Part shown: one piece after another, positions 16,581-26,469 of the stretch
Position numbering within the stretch: the first letter of the stretch is position 1
Layout of the letters: each line of letters starts with the position of its first letter
Assembly: GCF_030929555.1 (NCBI RefSeq)
Contig: NZ_JAVFVT010000033.1
Coordinates: 1-64,000, forward strand
Reading direction: 5' to 3'
Length of the DNA: 64,000 nucleotides
From: Paenibacillus sp. LHD-117
GTDB lineage: Bacteria; Bacillota; Bacilli; Paenibacillales; Paenibacillaceae
Notes under the pieces: model-generated
What the model was told of the DNA's origin: nothing
What the model saw: only the letters and a program-made list of their open reading frames with translations
The model's database searches: none
Made by a program: the position numbers and the translations under genes

Positions 16581-17267
16581 ATGATTTCCCCTTTTTTTCG
16601 TAAGAAGGGTACCCAGGAAAGTCAGGAGGATCGGTCGCAAGAACTAGCGAAGCAGGAACCGGCTTCAGCAGGTCCTACGGAGCCGTCCGCCGAGACGGCC
16701 CAATCACCTCAGGAATCGATTTTCATCCAAAAGTCCAGAATGGACAAAAAGTCTCTCGACCTGGTGCTCGCCGTAGAACAAATGATTCAGGCCAAACAGC
16801 ATACGGAGATGCAGAATGGCGAGCTTCAAGATCGGCTTGCGCATGCGGGGGGCAATATCGATCGCTTGAATCGCGACGTCAAACATTTGACGAAGGTGAT
16901 CGATGAGCGGGAGAAGAGCATTCTCGAGCTGGAGCAGAAGATCGTCGACAAAAACATGAAGGTCGATCAAGTCGCGGAGGACTACAGAGAGCTGGAGAGA
17001 AGACTGACCGCAGAAATCGAAGACCTGAAGAGCGTCATCGAGCTGGAGAAGCAAAAGTATGAATCGCTGCAAGGCAAACATAACGATGCTTTGGCGGACA
17101 AGAACAAGCGGATTCATGAACTCGAGGAGAAGATCGGCAGACAAGACGTCGAACACCAGCATCTGAAGCAGAAGTACGAGACGACGCATCAAGAGAAGGT
17201 CTATCTCGCGAACATGATCAGCGACTTCACGAACCGGATGTCCGCGCCGATCGGAAGAGAAGGCTAA
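16581..17267 (+). CDS. coiled-coil protein of unknown function
   Basis: The 228-residue protein begins with a short basic and hydrophobic patch (MISPFFRKKG), then a flexible region rich in Gln, Glu, Ser and Pro to about residue 50, then a nearly continuous coiled coil from about 55 to 210 with clear heptads. There is no signal peptide. The stop is two bases before the start of the deacetylase gene, so the two are co-translated. The coiled coil may scaffold or localise the membrane-bound deacetylase from the cytoplasmic side; this is inferred from position only. Confidence 0.7.
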   Translation: MISPFFRKKGTQESQEDRSQELAKQEPASAGPTEPSAETAQSPQESIFIQKSRMDKKSLDLVLAVEQMIQAKQHTEMQNGELQDRLAHAGGNIDRLNRDVKHLTKVIDEREKSILELEQKIVDKNMKVDQVAEDYRELERRLTAEIEDLKSVIELEKQKYESLQGKHNDALADKNKRIHELEEKIGRQDVEHQHLKQKYETTHQEKVYLANMISDFTNRMSAPIGREG

Positions 17268-17269
17268 CG

Positions 17270-18646
17270 ATGAGGGCCGATTCCTTGCAGACGATTGAGC
17301 TGCTGGCGCTAGAGGACAAGCAGGGCCGCTACATCATCAAAGTTGGCGTGGAGCGGGATGGCGGACAAGCCGGCAAGCTGCGGGAGCTCGAAGTCGAGCT
17401 AGATGAAGAGACGTATCTTCAGCTGTCGAAGCTGAATCCCTTATCGGCAGAGCGCGTACGGTTATCTCCTTATGCGAAATACGATCCGTTCCGGCGTACA
17501 TATTACAGCTCGCTCGTTAAGTTGAATAAAACGAGCAGTGAAAACTATTACTTCGATTGTTCCGTCGCCTACGAAACGATGCTTGGCGAATGGAGACGCG
17601 GGGAAGCCGTTGGCGCAACGGCCGAACAAGAAGCGGCTGCACCTCGGCTGGCGGCTAGCGGCGTGGCAGCCGTGGCAGCGGCATCGTTCCGGATTCCGCT
17701 TGGCTCCATCGGCGAGATGGGGACGGCTCTTCGCTTGCGCTCCGGCCGTTATGCGATCGGCACGCTTCGGCTTCTCATGTTGACGTGCATGTTCCTTCTC
17801 GTATGGTTCGAGGTCGAAGGGCAGCTCTATATCGACGACGCGAAAGCGCTCAGCGAGCATCAAGTTATCGTCAGCGAAGGAGCGGGAGCCGGCGCGAAGC
17901 AGGGCGGCGCGGTTTCTTCGTCGCCTGACTCTGCTTCGGGAACCGCAGCGAATACGGTGTCGGCCAATGAAATCGATGCGGTGATTCCGCAGACTCCAGC
18001 GGATGGAATAGCCGATGCGACCGCGGCCAAGCAGCCGGCAGACGTCGAGACGCTTGTAGAGTCCATTACGCTGGACGGCGAAGCGCCTCTCTATAGTTTG
18101 CCGGAAGGTTACGTGGCCTTGACGTTCGACGACGGTCCTTCGGATTATACGAAGGCGATCGTCGATCTGCTCCGGGAACGCGGCGTGGCGGGCACGTTCT
18201 TGTTCGTCGGCAAACACGTTGAGCGTTATCCCGCGGAAGCGGGCTACGCGGCCGAGCAAGGGATGGCCGTCGGCAATCATTCCTGGGATCATAACAATCT
18301 TGCGCACGCGAAGATGGAAGACATGTCCGCGAATATCGCAAAAGCGAACGAAGCGATAGCGAAGATCAGCACCGCGCAGATCTCCGTCTTCCGGCCACCG
18401 TATGGCGCCATGAACGACGAGCTAGAAATTGCGACGACGGAGCTGGGCATGAAGATGCTCATGTGGAACCGCGATCCGCAGGACTGGAAGGCGGAGACGC
18501 CCGATGACATCGTCCGCTACTTCAAGGAGCTGGGCGCATCCGGCGGCATCTACGTCATGCACGAGAAGAAGGCAACGCTAGACGCGCTGCCTGACATCAT
18601 CGATTATTTGAAGGAACAGCAGCTGAAGTTTGCGGTATTTCAATAA
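17270..18646 (+). CDS. membrane-anchored polysaccharide deacetylase with large N-terminal cytoplasmic domain
   Basis: The C-terminal 200 residues form a NodB homology domain: motif 1 TFDDGPSDY (about residue 284), metal-binding HSWDH (about 338), and RPPYG (about 374). These enzymes remove acetyl groups from peptidoglycan, chitin or exopolysaccharide. Unusually, about 165 soluble residues precede the single membrane segment (about 168-188), followed by an Ala- and Ser-rich linker to about 265. The enzyme domain would then be outside and the N-terminal part inside. Typical Bacillus PdaA-like proteins start with the anchor. It forms a pair with the coiled-coil gene and ends at a terminator. Confidence 0.85.
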   Translation: MRADSLQTIELLALEDKQGRYIIKVGVERDGGQAGKLRELEVELDEETYLQLSKLNPLSAERVRLSPYAKYDPFRRTYYSSLVKLNKTSSENYYFDCSVAYETMLGEWRRGEAVGATAEQEAAAPRLAASGVAAVAAASFRIPLGSIGEMGTALRLRSGRYAIGTLRLLMLTCMFLLVWFEVEGQLYIDDAKALSEHQVIVSEGAGAGAKQGGAVSSSPDSASGTAANTVSANEIDAVIPQTPADGIADATAAKQPADVETLVESITLDGEAPLYSLPEGYVALTFDDGPSDYTKAIVDLLRERGVAGTFLFVGKHVERYPAEAGYAAEQGMAVGNHSWDHNNLAHAKMEDMSANIAKANEAIAKISTAQISVFRPPYGAMNDELEIATTELGMKMLMWNRDPQDWKAETPDDIVRYFKELGASGGIYVMHEKKATLDALPDIIDYLKEQQLKFAVFQ

Positions 18647-18649
18647 CGG

Positions 18650-18693
18650 ACGGTCCCGAAGGGCGATGGGTAGCGCTCTTGGGACCGTTTTTT
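18650..18693 (+). terminator. terminator of the deacetylase operon
   Basis: ACGGTCCC pairs with GGGACCGT, followed by TTTTT. Confidence 0.8.
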
Positions 18694-18817
18694 GAAATAT
18701 AAGAAAGTATAAGTTTTCACTATACTGGGCTTCTATTTCTCGGAATGAAACGCGCCACGCCACCAAAGGACGGCGATAGCCGTTTCACCTTGGTTGTCCT
18801 CGGTTTGGTTCTTCGGG

Positions 18818-20452
18818 CTACTCCCCGTCCTTGAGCATCTTCTCCTTGCGGAAATCGTTCGGCGTCATCTGCGTCAGCTTCTTGAAGACGCGGCTGAAAT
18901 ATTTTTCGTCGTGGTACCCGATCATCTGCGCGATTTGCGTCATGCGCAAATGCGGATTCAGGAGCAGGATCTTCGCCTTCTCGACTCGGATGCGATTGAC
19001 GTAATCGATAAGCGTTTCTTGGAACTCGCTTTTGAATTTACGCGATATATATTCTCGATTCAGATGAAACCGTGCCGAAATATCTTGCAGCGTAATGTCC
19101 TGCGTATAATGCGCCTCGATATAACGGGCAATTTCGCGCATCGGGTTGCTGCTCAGCGTTTGCATGGAAACAAACATTTTCGAGAGCTCGATCAAGCTGT
19201 CGGCGAACACCTGCTGGAGGAGGGGTAAAGAAAGCCGGCCGGACGCATCCAGAGGAACGATGAACGGACGATTCTCCGTAGGCTGCGGCTGCGCGCCGTC
19301 GTATCCAAGGAAAAATTCCTCGACCCAGCCGGCCCGCGCCGCATTAAATTCATCCCACCACATCTTCAGCTGTTCCATCGAGATATGATTCATCTCGCCA
19401 ATCGCTTGAAACCACTCCCCGAGCACATGCCGGATTTGATCCGGATTACCGCTGCGTACGGCTAGCCGTATTTTTTCCTCGTGTTTGCCGAAACGAATCG
19501 TGCCGATCCGCCAAGGCGACGACGGATTGTATTCGTGAATACGCTGGCCAGATTCGAGCAAATTACGTTTGCCCAGCGCGTCGGACGCTTGGGTGTACGA
19601 CTTATGAAGCTCGCTCAGGACCGAGCCGGACGTACTTAAGCCAAATTCCACGGTGCTTTGCAGCGTCCTTTCGATTCCGTTCGCGATCTTCCGAAGCCAA
19701 TCCGGCGCGGTATCGGGCTCGTCCCATAGGAGAATGACGATTTCGAACGGCCGGTTCCAATTGCGGAAAGCAATGCCCCGACCTGCGGGCTGCAGAAAGT
19801 CGCTGCAAATATTGAGCAGGGAAAAGAAAAGCAGATCCAGGCTGGCGGCGTATTTGTCGCGGATCGGCTGCTGCAGCGTATTCAGGTCGAGAACGGCAAC
19901 CCGGCAAGACCGAATGCCGATGAGCTGCGGAAATTCGCGCATATACGATTCTCCGGGAGCCGGCGCATTGCCCGCAGCCGCGTCCGACAACAGCCGGGAC
20001 AACAGCTTGTCGCGGTACATGGGCCTCATCTCGTTAACCTCAATATTCTTCTCCTGATACTGGAGCCGTTCCCGGTTCGTTTCCTTCCAGCTTAAGACCG
20101 CCTTGTTCACGGCATCATGCAGCTGCTTGCGATCGATTGGCTTGAGCAAGTAGTCGATTCCCCCGAATTTGACCGTATGCCGAACGAACTCGAAATCGTT
20201 GAAGCCGCTGATGACGATTTTTTTGCAATCGACGGCATTCTGCTCCATCCATTCCATAAGCTCGATTCCCGATTTCATCGGCATCATCATGTCCGTTATG
20301 ACAAGCTGGGGCTGATGCTCCTGAATGAGCGCGACGGCCTCGGAGCCGTCTTCGGCTTCCAGTACGGTCTGAAACCCGAACGCCTCCCAATCGACGAGCT
20401 TAAGAACGGTTTTTCGGACATGCTTTTCATCATCGACGATTAATGCTTTCAT
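18818..20452 (-). CDS. response regulator with AraC-type DNA-binding domain (YesN type)
   Basis: The 544-residue protein has a receiver domain (residues 1-120) with phospho-acceptor Asp54 in VITDMMMP and the conserved Lys in YLLKPID, a long central linker, and two C-terminal AraC-type helix-turn-helix motifs (about 440-540, ending in the family pattern GYHDEKYFSRVFKKLTQMTPNDFRK). Partners of this type activate sugar uptake genes in Paenibacillus. The start overlaps the kinase stop by four bases. The target is probably the divergent ABC transporter operon at 22.4 kb. Confidence 0.9.
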   Translation of the reverse strand: MKALIVDDEKHVRKTVLKLVDWEAFGFQTVLEAEDGSEAVALIQEHQPQLVITDMMMPMKSGIELMEWMEQNAVDCKKIVISGFNDFEFVRHTVKFGGIDYLLKPIDRKQLHDAVNKAVLSWKETNRERLQYQEKNIEVNEMRPMYRDKLLSRLLSDAAAGNAPAPGESYMREFPQLIGIRSCRVAVLDLNTLQQPIRDKYAASLDLLFFSLLNICSDFLQPAGRGIAFRNWNRPFEIVILLWDEPDTAPDWLRKIANGIERTLQSTVEFGLSTSGSVLSELHKSYTQASDALGKRNLLESGQRIHEYNPSSPWRIGTIRFGKHEEKIRLAVRSGNPDQIRHVLGEWFQAIGEMNHISMEQLKMWWDEFNAARAGWVEEFFLGYDGAQPQPTENRPFIVPLDASGRLSLPLLQQVFADSLIELSKMFVSMQTLSSNPMREIARYIEAHYTQDITLQDISARFHLNREYISRKFKSEFQETLIDYVNRIRVEKAKILLLNPHLRMTQIAQMIGYHDEKYFSRVFKKLTQMTPNDFRKEKMLKDGE

Positions 20453-22245
20453 GGCGTCATCTCCTCCTGCTGCGGAATAGGCAAAGTCATCGTTATTCGG
20501 AGACCGCGAGGTTCGTTCTGCTCGAGCTGCAGGGCGGCTTGTTCTCCGTAGTGCAAGTGAAGCCGGTACATGACGTTCATCAAGCCGATCCGGTCGCCGC
20601 TATCGGCGGATTCGTGCCGGATCCCGGACAGATCGGTTTGGATGGCGCCGAGCCGCTCTTCGGAGATGCCGCTGCCGTTATCTTCGACCGTAATGCGCAG
20701 CATGCCGTTCGTTATTGTCGTAGCGATTCTCAGCATGCCGGTATTTTGCGAAATGTGAAAGCCATGCTTGAAGTAGTTTTCGACGAGCGGTTGAATGATC
20801 ATCTTCGGGATCGGAACCGATCCCGCCCCTTCGTCAAGCGCATACTCGATTTTCAATTTTTCGTCGAAGCGCTGCTGCTGCAGCAGCAAATAATGATGGA
20901 CGTAATCGAGCTCCTGCGACAAGGGGACGATCATTTCTTTCGTATTCATGCTGTAGTGCATCATCTGCCCAAGGGAGGAGACAAGGTTGTATACTTCCGG
21001 AGCGTCGTTATCCAGAGCGGAAGCACCAATGGACTGCAGCGCGTTGTTGATGAAATGCGGATTGATTTGCGCCTGCAGCATTTTGAGCTGCGTCGTCTTG
21101 TTGGCCAAGTTCAGCTTGTACTCCCGGAAAATCAACTCATTGATCGTATTCATCATCGTACGGAAACGCGTGGCCAAGATGCCGAATTCATCGTTCCGGA
21201 CAATGTCGATCGGCTCCTCAAGCTGGCCGGTTTGGATTTTGTTGATGCTGCGGATCAATTGTTTGATCGGGTTCGTGAACCGGATCGAGACAATGAGAAC
21301 GGCCACGGTCGCCACGGATAAGAACAGCACGGCAATGACGGTATTGATCATCGTCAGTTTATTCGCCTGCGCGGACAGGTATTGGTCGGGAATACGTTTG
21401 ACGATTGTCCAGTCCAAGTAAGGCGTTTGAATTTGATCGTAAAGAAGGATGCCGTCGTAGCCGGATTTGTCCTTCTCCATGCTGCCCGAGGCCGCTTCTC
21501 TTTCGAAGATGCGATCGATCCATGCGTGTTCCGGCCGCTCGCCGATAGCTTCGCCGTCCGAAGCGAAAATAATGGTGCCATCGCCGTCGATAATGTAGAG
21601 GTCTTCCTGCTGTGGATTATAAAGCTGCGCAGTCAGTTCGCGAAGAGCCTCCACTTGCACGTCGATCGCCAGCAATCCGATCCGCTCGGAGGTCGGAACG
21701 CGGAACAGTGGGCGGTAAATCGAAAAAACAAGCTCCTCCTTGTTCGGCTTGATTTGCTGCACGCCGTAATTGTTGCTCGGGTGAGTCGGTATCGTAATGG
21801 CGCCGTAAGGGGAAATATCCGTTATATTCGGCAGCGCTTCGGCATGCCCGTATGCGAAATTGTTGGCATTCATCAAGAAGCCGTTTTGCCCGTTATCGAG
21901 AAACAGATAAACCTGATAAATATTGTTCGCCGCTTTGGATACAAGCTGGAGCGCCGTATAGACGTAAGATCGGTCTTTATTGTCGGCGACGCCTTTCGCT
22001 AAGATGTTTTCCATCGTCGTATTGGAATACAGAGTCAACGAAGCGTTGCTCACCACGTCCAGGTAATTGGAGATGTTCGTTTTGCCCTCGGAGATGAGCC
22101 GGGTGTTCTCTTCGATCGACCGTTCCTTCACCGATTCCTTCGTATACACGTGCGTGACGATGATCGATGCGGCAATGGGTACCACTATGGAAATCAGCAT
22201 TAGCGCAATCAGTTTGTAGCGCACGCTTGTTGTCAGCAATCGCAT
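20449..22245 (-). CDS. sensor histidine kinase (YesM/LytS type)
   Basis: The 598-residue membrane kinase has a first membrane segment at residues 12-32, an extracellular sensing region of about 260 residues, a second segment near 295-315, HAMP, then a His_kinase domain with QINPHFINNALQSIGA (His397) and an ATPase domain with VEDNGSGIS. This family senses extracellular sugars, often with the cognate binding protein. It is translationally coupled to the response regulator and divergent from the transporter operon. Confidence 0.9.
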   Translation of the reverse strand: MRLLTTSVRYKLIALMLISIVVPIAASIIVTHVYTKESVKERSIEENTRLISEGKTNISNYLDVVSNASLTLYSNTTMENILAKGVADNKDRSYVYTALQLVSKAANNIYQVYLFLDNGQNGFLMNANNFAYGHAEALPNITDISPYGAITIPTHPSNNYGVQQIKPNKEELVFSIYRPLFRVPTSERIGLLAIDVQVEALRELTAQLYNPQQEDLYIIDGDGTIIFASDGEAIGERPEHAWIDRIFEREAASGSMEKDKSGYDGILLYDQIQTPYLDWTIVKRIPDQYLSAQANKLTMINTVIAVLFLSVATVAVLIVSIRFTNPIKQLIRSINKIQTGQLEEPIDIVRNDEFGILATRFRTMMNTINELIFREYKLNLANKTTQLKMLQAQINPHFINNALQSIGASALDNDAPEVYNLVSSLGQMMHYSMNTKEMIVPLSQELDYVHHYLLLQQQRFDEKLKIEYALDEGAGSVPIPKMIIQPLVENYFKHGFHISQNTGMLRIATTITNGMLRITVEDNGSGISEERLGAIQTDLSGIRHESADSGDRIGLMNVMYRLHLHYGEQAALQLEQNEPRGLRITMTLPIPQQEEMTP

Positions 22246-22399
22246 TCCGATCCCGCCTCTCTCTTGTTAGCGTTTTCATATTCTAACATCGCCGAGTCAA
22301 AATCGTCCACCTATCTTCTCAAATTAGGGAGTGGGAATCGTTTCATGCCCTCTATACAATAAAGGTACTTCACACATCCTAGATAGGAGGAAGCTTGTT

Positions 22400-23281
22400 A
22401 TGAAAAGATGGTTGACCTCTGAGCCGATCCAACAGTCGGTGTTTGTAGGTCCTGCCCTGTTGGTGTATGCCATCGTCATGGTGCTCCCGTTCTTGCTCGG
22501 TATTTATTATTCATTCTCCGATTGGAACGGCGTATCCAGCCAGATTGATTGGGTCGGACTGAAGAATTACAAGACGATACTGACGGACGACCCCGACTTT
22601 GGACGTTCCTTCTGGTTTACGGCCCGGTTCACCGTTGCCGTCGTGCTTCTTAGTAATGTGATCGGCTTTATTATCGCCTATTTATTGTCGAAGCCGCTGA
22701 AATCGCGGAACATGCTGCGGACGATCTTTTTTATGCCGAACGTGCTTGGCGGTTTGTTATTGGGTTTCATATGGCAGTTTATCTTCACGCGAAGCTTCTC
22801 CGCGATCGGACAAGCAAGCGATATCGGATTTTTTAACCTATTCTGGCTCGGAACGGAGACGACGGCTTTCTGGGGGCTCGTTATCGTCAGCGTATGGCAG
22901 GGGGCCGGCTATTTGATGGTCATCTACATCGCCGGGCTGACGAACGTGCCGAGCGATATGATGGAAGCGGCCGCGATCGACGGTGCGTCGGGGCTGCAAA
23001 TTTTGCGCCATATCGTGCTGCCGCTGATTATGCCCGCAGTGACGATCTGCTTGTTCCTCAGCATTTCTTGGGCGTTCAAGTCGTTCGACCTAAACTTCTC
23101 GCTAACACAGGGCGGACCGTACAAGTCGACCGAATCGGTCGCCATGAACATTTACTACGAGGCATTCAAGAGCAACCGATATGGACTCGGTACGGCGAAA
23201 GCGGTCATATTCTTCGTGGTCGTTACGGTTATTACGATGGTCCAAGTCTCGATCACGAAGAAGAAGGAGGTGGAGATGTAA
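22400..23281 (+). CDS. carbohydrate ABC transporter permease, UgpA/LacF type
   Basis: This 293-residue integral membrane protein of the CUT1 family has about six membrane segments and the EAA loop that contacts the ATPase, DMMEAAAIDGASGLQILRHI. The start at 22400 follows TAGGAGG. The stop codon shares bases with the next start (TAATG), so both permeases are translated in tandem. No ATPase gene is in the operon, so a shared MsmX-type ATPase is likely used, as usual in this group. Confidence 0.9.
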   Translation: MKRWLTSEPIQQSVFVGPALLVYAIVMVLPFLLGIYYSFSDWNGVSSQIDWVGLKNYKTILTDDPDFGRSFWFTARFTVAVVLLSNVIGFIIAYLLSKPLKSRNMLRTIFFMPNVLGGLLLGFIWQFIFTRSFSAIGQASDIGFFNLFWLGTETTAFWGLVIVSVWQGAGYLMVIYIAGLTNVPSDMMEAAAIDGASGLQILRHIVLPLIMPAVTICLFLSISWAFKSFDLNFSLTQGGPYKSTESVAMNIYYEAFKSNRYGLGTAKAVIFFVVVTVITMVQVSITKKKEVEM

Positions 23282-24114
23282 TGGGAGAGCGATCGTACGG
23301 CATCAAGTGGTTTTCGGTCGAAATCGTCGTTCTGCTGCTGGCGCTACTATTCCTTGCACCCTTTTACTTCGTCCTCGCGAACTCGTTCAAAGGTTTCGCC
23401 GAGCTGCTCGCGGATACGTCGGGCTTGCCGCAGAGCTTCACCTGGGACAACTACAAGCGAGCCTGGGAGGTGTTGAATTTCCCGCGTGCCTTCCGAAACT
23501 CGCTTCTGATTACATTGTTTAGCGACCTGTGCATGATCGTCGTGGCTTCGATGGCGGCCTACCGGCTGCTGCGCCGTCCGACGAGGATCAACCGGTTATT
23601 GTTCTCCTTGTTCGTCGCGGCGATGGTCGTTCCGTTCCAGGCGGTCATGATCCCGCTCGTGAAGGTCGGCAACTGGCTTCATTTCCTGAACAGCATCCCC
23701 GGTATTATTTTGTGTTACACCGGTCTTGGCGTTTCCTTCTCGATCTTCCTGTATCATGGATTCATGAAATCGATTCCGCTCGAGGTCGAAGAAGCGGCGC
23801 TCATGGACGGCTGCAACCCGTACGGCATCTTCTGGCGGATCGTCTTCCCGCTGCTGAAGCCGATGACGATTACCGTGATGGTGCTGCAAAGCTTGTGGAT
23901 GTGGAACGACTTCCTGCTTCCACTGCTCATTCTGCAGAAGCCGGAGCTTCAGACGATCCAACTCGCGACGAACTCGCTGTTCGGGCAATACTTGAAGCAG
24001 TGGGACTTGGCCCTTGCGGCGTTGGTCATGGGCATGATACCGATTCTGGCTTTCTTCCTGGTTCTGCAAAAACACGTCATTCAAGGCATTACCGCCGGCG
24101 CGGTAAAAGGGTGA
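23281..24114 (+). CDS. carbohydrate ABC transporter permease, UgpE/LacG type
   Basis: The 277-residue protein is the second CUT1 permease, with six hydrophobic segments and the EAA motif EVEEAALMDGCNPYGIFWRI. A longer open frame exists upstream in the same phase, but it lies inside the first permease; the ATG at 23281 follows AAGGAGGTGGAG and gives the usual length. Confidence 0.9.
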   Translation: MGERSYGIKWFSVEIVVLLLALLFLAPFYFVLANSFKGFAELLADTSGLPQSFTWDNYKRAWEVLNFPRAFRNSLLITLFSDLCMIVVASMAAYRLLRRPTRINRLLFSLFVAAMVVPFQAVMIPLVKVGNWLHFLNSIPGIILCYTGLGVSFSIFLYHGFMKSIPLEVEEAALMDGCNPYGIFWRIVFPLLKPMTITVMVLQSLWMWNDFLLPLLILQKPELQTIQLATNSLFGQYLKQWDLALAALVMGMIPILAFFLVLQKHVIQGITAGAVKG

Positions 24115-24261
24115 TTGGATGCGCCGGCAGTTGACCGGCAGTCCACCGGCAGAGCAAATTTGTCCACCTAAACAGTCAATGCGATGAGTGTCGGAGCGTT
24201 GGACCGCTGAACTACAATTGGGCTTGTAACCAAACAAACGATAAAGGGGAGGCAAGGCAGG

Positions 24262-25557
24262 ATGAAAAAATGGCTAACGGCAATTAGCGCGGTGGCGCTG
24301 GCAAGCTCCTTATTGGCGGGCTGCGGCGGCGGCAATGAAGAGTCTGGGAATGACGCGGCAAGCGGGGAGAAGCCGGCGGGCGAAGTAGTGACGATCAAGA
24401 TTATGAACTTCAAGGTCGAGATCGCCGAGCAATTCAACAAGCTGAAGGAAGAATACGAAAAAGAGCATCCCGGCGTCAAGCTTCAAATCGATACCCTCTT
24501 GGGCGGAGACGACTACAATACGCAATTGAAAGCGCGTTTCGCTTCGGGCGAAATGCCGGATATATTCAACAACGAAGGTTACAACCAGATGGACGCATGG
24601 GTCGAATATTTGGAGGACTTGTCCGATCAGCCTTGGGTGGAGCACGAGATCGCTATCGCGAAAGAACCGACGACAAGAGACGGCAAAGTTTACGGCATGC
24701 CGGTCGGACTTGAAGGGCTAGGCTTCCTGTACAACAAGGACTTGTTCGCCAAGGCGGGCATTACCGAGCTGCCGAAGACGCTGTCGGAGCTCGAAGCGGT
24801 TTCACAGAAGCTCCAGGCGGCAGACGTGGAGCCGTTCGTCAACACGTTCGACACGTGGTTCGGACTGGGCTTCCACAATTTGAACAACGCGTTCGCGAAG
24901 CAGTCGGATCCGAACGCCTTCATCAAGGGCTTGGACGAAGGTACGGCAACGATCGCCGATAACGCCGTCTTCCAAGATTGGACGAATCTGTTCGACGTCT
25001 TGATCAAATACGGCAACAAGAACGCGTTGACGACGGATTACAATACGCAATCCACGCTGTTCGCCACCGGCAAAGCGGCGATGAGCCAAGGCGGCAACTG
25101 GCTGCAGCCCGTGCTGGACAAGCTGAATCCGGGAATGAACGTGGGCATCCTGCCGATGCCGATCAACGAAGACGGCGCGGCAAACGACAAATTGTTTGTG
25201 GGACCTGCCAACAACTGGGTGATCTACAAAGACTCTCCGGTGAAGAAGGAAGCGAAGGAGTTTCTGAACTGGCTTGTCTCCTCGGAAACCGGCCAGAAGT
25301 ATTTGACCAAGGAATTCAAATTCATTCCGGCGTTCTCGAATATTAAGACGGATCCCGCGGATCTCGGCGCCGTCGGCGCGGAAGTGCTGAAATATATTGA
25401 AGAAGACAAGGTTCTGGGCTGGCATTGGGCCAAGTACCCGGACGGGGCGGCGCCGGAATTCGGTTCGTCGATGCAGAAGTACATTTCCGGCAAAATCGAC
25501 AAGGACGCGATGCTGGGCGAGTTCCAGGCTGCATGGGACAAAATGAAATCCAGATAA
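24262..25557 (+). CDS. extracellular solute-binding lipoprotein, family 1
   Basis: The 431-residue protein has a signal peptide with lipobox SLLAGC (Cys21), a Gly/Ser/Glu linker, and the fold of carbohydrate-binding proteins. Clues are ARFASGEMPDIFN, YGMPVGLEGLGFLYNKDLF and FATGKAAMSQGGNW, all at the usual places. It captures the sugar for the two permeases upstream. Unusually it follows the permeases, behind a 147-base gap with CCGGCAG repeats, instead of leading the operon. AAAGGGGAGG precedes the start. Confidence 0.92.
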   Translation: MKKWLTAISAVALASSLLAGCGGGNEESGNDAASGEKPAGEVVTIKIMNFKVEIAEQFNKLKEEYEKEHPGVKLQIDTLLGGDDYNTQLKARFASGEMPDIFNNEGYNQMDAWVEYLEDLSDQPWVEHEIAIAKEPTTRDGKVYGMPVGLEGLGFLYNKDLFAKAGITELPKTLSELEAVSQKLQAADVEPFVNTFDTWFGLGFHNLNNAFAKQSDPNAFIKGLDEGTATIADNAVFQDWTNLFDVLIKYGNKNALTTDYNTQSTLFATGKAAMSQGGNWLQPVLDKLNPGMNVGILPMPINEDGAANDKLFVGPANNWVIYKDSPVKKEAKEFLNWLVSSETGQKYLTKEFKFIPAFSNIKTDPADLGAVGAEVLKYIEEDKVLGWHWAKYPDGAAPEFGSSMQKYISGKIDKDAMLGEFQAAWDKMKSR

Positions 25558-25612
25558 CATCGGCATAAGGAAGCTTCAAAATCATTTTTAATTATTTTAG
25601 GAGGTCATATCG

Positions 25613-26443
25613 ATGAGCTTACAAATTGGATTGCAACTTTATTCCGTACGGGACGAGCTGGAGAAGGATTACTGGGGAACGCTGGAGAAGCTTGCCGCTA
25701 TCGGCTATCGCAATTTGGAGATCGCGAATCACAACGCGGATGCGGGCCTCGAGCCGAACCCGACCGAGCTTCGGAAACGGCTGGATGCGCTGGGGATGAA
25801 GGTTGTATCGAGCCATATCCATCCGCTTGACCGTTACGAGGAAATTATCGCTTACAACAAGGAGCTTGGCAGCACGGCTATCGCGCTCGGCATCGCCTTC
25901 TTCAAGAACAAGCAAGAAGTGCTGGAATGCTGCGAATTGCTGAACCGCCATGGCGAAGCTTACAAAAAAGGCGGACTGGACTTCTACTATCATAACCATT
26001 TCCAAGAATTCCAAAAGTTCGACGGCGAATATGTGATGGACATTATTCTGAACAATACAGACAAGGATCTCGTCAAAGTCGAATTCGATACGTATTGGGC
26101 CGTACGGGGCGGCGTCGATCCGATCGCTTACCTGAAGAAGCTTGGCGACCGCTGCGATCTTATTCATCAGAAGGACTTGCCGGCAACGGCCAAACCGGCG
26201 AACTTGCTGGAAGTGACAGGCGAAGACGCCGACATTACGTTCGATCGGTTCCTGGAGCTGCAGCAAGCCGACCAGTTCTCGGAAGTGGGCGAGGGCTCGC
26301 TCGATATCGCGGGAATCATCGGCGCGGCTCGCGAGATCGGAGCTGCCAAGTATATCTTTGTCGAACAGGATCTAACGACTCGCAACCAACTGGAAAGCGT
26401 GGAAATCAGTTACCGTAACATATCAAGACTGTTCGAAGCTTAA
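25613..26443 (+). CDS. sugar phosphate isomerase/epimerase-type TIM barrel protein
   Basis: The 276-residue protein belongs to the xylose isomerase-like TIM barrel family, which includes epimerases and dehydratases such as IolE and IolI. Metal and substrate residues are visible in SSHIHP, YYHNHFQEF, EFDTYW, HQKDLPA and GEGSLD. AGGAGGTCATATCG precedes the start. It sits between the binding protein and a Gfo/Idh/MocA dehydrogenase, a common pairing for degrading inositols, keto sugars or anhydro sugars. The substrate cannot be read from the sequence. Confidence 0.85.
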   Translation: MSLQIGLQLYSVRDELEKDYWGTLEKLAAIGYRNLEIANHNADAGLEPNPTELRKRLDALGMKVVSSHIHPLDRYEEIIAYNKELGSTAIALGIAFFKNKQEVLECCELLNRHGEAYKKGGLDFYYHNHFQEFQKFDGEYVMDIILNNTDKDLVKVEFDTYWAVRGGVDPIAYLKKLGDRCDLIHQKDLPATAKPANLLEVTGEDADITFDRFLELQQADQFSEVGEGSLDIAGIIGAAREIGAAKYIFVEQDLTTRNQLESVEISYRNISRLFEA

Positions 26444-26469
26444 GCGGATAGATAGGAGGAGAGAGTTGC

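Noticed and set aside
22894..23280. Longer start for the second sugar permease
   Set aside because: The upstream part lies inside the first permease gene, lacks membrane segments and makes the protein too long; ATG 23281 has a strong ribosome binding site.
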